DNA from: Bacillota bacterium
GTDB lineage: Bacteria; Bacillota; Clostridia; Acetivibrionales; DTU013
Direction of reading: 5' to 3'
Length of the DNA: 7,035 bases
Assembly (NCBI GenBank): GCA_023439545.1
Contig: JAEXNT010000046.1
Location: 1-7,035, forward strand
Shown here: positions 6,387-7,035 of the stretch, piece by piece
Layout: each line of letters opens with the position of its first letter
Numbering within the stretch: position 1 is the first letter of the stretch
Position numbers and translations under genes: made by a program
Notes under the pieces: model-generated
Seen by the model: the letters and a program-made list of their open reading frames with translations, nothing else
Told to the model about the DNA's origin: nothing
Database searches by the model: none

Positions 6387-6719
6387 ATGCGTTTGATAGC
6401 AAGAATGCCTGACCGGCAGCAGGCAAGCGCTTTAGTTGATTCTCTGAGGAATGTGGGTATTGACCGTAGTGAGATGATCGTCAGCGATATGGCGGACGAG
6501 CAGGAATTCAGCAGTGTCGAGGAAGTTACGGATAAAGGGATATCGATGATTAAAACTGAAAGGAACGGTTTAAATGACGCATAGACCTTTTCAGAAGGAG
6601 TAAAGGGTTTTAAAGGCGAAACCGGCATCGTAGTGGCAGTTAAAACTTCCAAACACGACGCCTCGAGAATCAGAGAGATCATGGAAGAGTCCGGCGCTGT
6701 GGAGATCGTACAGGACTAG
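6387..6719 (+). pseudogene. Small conserved-looking protein gene split by an in-frame TAG at codon 66
   Basis: From ATG 6387, with AGGAGGT upstream, one frame runs 110 codons to TAG 6717-6719 and is broken only by TAG at 6582-6584. The first part gives 65 residues (MRLIARMPDRQQASALVDSL...ERNGLNDA). After the TAG the same frame gives 44 residues (TFSEGVKGFKGETG... to ...GAVEIVQD). The downstream part looks coding: GIVVAV is a beta strand, and HDASRIREIMEESGAVEI is an amphipathic helix leading into a strand, mirroring the strand-helix order at the N-terminus. Together they suggest a small ferredoxin-like or YflT/YsnF-like stress-protein fold; this is a weak guess and I do not recognise the family. 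No good restart site follows the TAG. TAG is also the terminal stop of dppA, dppB and this gene, so it is used as a normal stop. A nonsense mutation is likeliest; a sequencing error or recoding is possible. Confidence 0.75.
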
Positions 6720-6741
6720 CACGTACGGCCGTAATATATGT

Positions 6742-6775
6742 AAAGCCCCGGAGGCTCAGTTCCGGGGCTTTTATT
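6742..6775 (+). terminator. Intrinsic terminator of the small plus-strand gene
   Basis: AAAGCCCCGGA (6742-6752) pairs perfectly with TCCGGGGCTTT (6761-6771) around an 8-base loop, and TTTTATT follows. It begins 23 bases after the final stop of the small gene. The intact terminator and strong RBS suggest that the gene was recently functional. Confidence 0.9.
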
Positions 6776-6800
6776 AATTCAGAGGAGTTTTTAGAGAGTA

Positions 6801-6833
6801 AAAAACCTTACAGAATTTATCTGTAAGGTTTTT
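6801..6833 (-). terminator. Terminator of the rRNA-tRNA operon (bidirectional shape)
   Basis: AAAAACCTTACAG (6801-6813) and CTGTAAGGTTTTT (6821-6833) form a 13-pair stem with a 7-base loop. On the minus strand it directly follows the tRNA 3' CCA (sharing base 6833) and ends in six T. It also has a T run on the plus strand, so it could act as a second stop for transcription coming from the small gene. Confidence 0.85.
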
Positions 6834-6908
6834 GGCTCCTCAAGTAGGACTCGAACCTACGACCCTGCGGTTAACAGCCGCATGCTCTACCGACTGAGCT
6901 ATTGAGGA
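6833..6908 (-). tRNA. tRNA-Asn, anticodon GTT
   Basis: The minus strand folds as a complete 76-base cloverleaf. The acceptor stem is TCCTCAA (6908-6902) with TTGAGGA (6843-6837), the D arm is GCTC...GAGC, the anticodon stem is TGCGG/CCGCA with loop CTGTTAA, and the T arm is GTAGG/CCTAC with TTCGAGT. The discriminator base is G and CCA is encoded. Anticodon GTT lies at 6875-6873 and reads AAC/AAU (Asn). It starts 7 bases after the 5S gene, so it belongs to the rRNA transcript. Confidence 0.97.
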
Positions 6909-6915
6909 ATATAAA

Positions 6916-7031
6916 TCTGGCGGAGACCTATTTTCCCGGGCCGTTACCAGCCAAGTATCTTGGGCACTGAGAAGCTTAACTGCCGTGTTCGGGATGGGAA
7001 CGGGTGTGACCTTCTCGTCATATCCACCAGA
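6916..7031 (-). rRNA. rrf: 5S ribosomal RNA
   Basis: On the minus strand the sequence starts TCTGGTGG and ends CCGCCAGA. These ends pair to form the terminal helix I (eight pairs, one G-U). The length of 116 bases is typical of bacterial 5S. Internal landmarks are CCCGTTCCCATCCCGAACACGG (7- to 20-base parts of loop B/C) and GTTAAGC, followed by the GGTAACGGCCCGGG-type helix IV/V region. Only about four bases remain to the right window edge, so the 23S gene expected upstream is outside the window. Gene ends are set from helix pairing and may be off by one or two bases. Confidence 0.95.
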
Positions 7032-7035
7032 AAAT

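Noticed and set aside
6574..6602. ATG 6574 as a restart for the second half of the interrupted gene
   Set aside because: It is in a different frame from the downstream 44 codons and meets TAA after nine codons.
6377..6682. Minus-strand open frame of 101 codons opposite the small interrupted gene
   Set aside because: The plus strand has the RBS, start and terminator. The minus frame is Ser/Leu-rich, as expected of a mirror frame, and has no RBS.

Overview
The window looks like chromosomal DNA of a Gram-positive, Clostridia-like Firmicute. This is inferred from strong AGGAGG-type ribosome binding sites, a lipoprotein (not periplasmic) substrate-binding protein, a 5S rRNA directly followed by tRNA-Asn with an encoded CCA, and moderate base composition. 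The species cannot be named from this sequence alone.

The main content is one complete ABC importer operon of the dipeptide/oligopeptide (Dpp/Opp) family, read on the minus strand from about 6214 down to 250. In transcription order it holds the lipoprotein receptor DppA, permeases DppB and DppC, and ATPases DppD and DppF. DppA (anchored outside the membrane) captures a peptide, DppB and DppC form the channel, and the DppD/DppF pair hydrolyses ATP. The operon has a good sigma-A-type promoter with an extended -10 (6186-6214). A compact terminator-like hairpin lies between promoter and first gene (6135-6166), a stable hairpin lies in the 286-base gap between dppA and dppB, and an intrinsic terminator lies after dppF (250-281). 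The genes dppB-dppC-dppD-dppF are nearly contiguous, with gaps of 1 to 15 bases. Two starts are moved from the longest possible ORF: dppB to a GTG at 4272 and dppF to an ATG at 1361.

Left edge (1-365): after the operon terminator there is a minus-strand remnant of an FtsX-type ABC permease. It has no usable start and probably a one-base frameshift, and it runs off the window. Between dppF and the terminator lie four to five degenerate tandem repeats of about 23 bases.

Right edge (6107-7035): an AT-rich divergent region separates dppA from a small plus-strand gene (6387-6719). That gene is one frame of 110 codons interrupted by a single in-frame TAG at codon 66, and it ends in its own terminator. 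Convergent to it, on the minus strand, is the tail of an rRNA operon: 5S rRNA, then tRNA-Asn(GTT), then a bidirectional-looking terminator.

I see no new multi-gene system here. The items most worth a second look are the in-frame amber codon in the small gene, the leader terminator of the dpp operon, the tandem repeats behind dppF and the duplicated 15-bp element around the promoter region.
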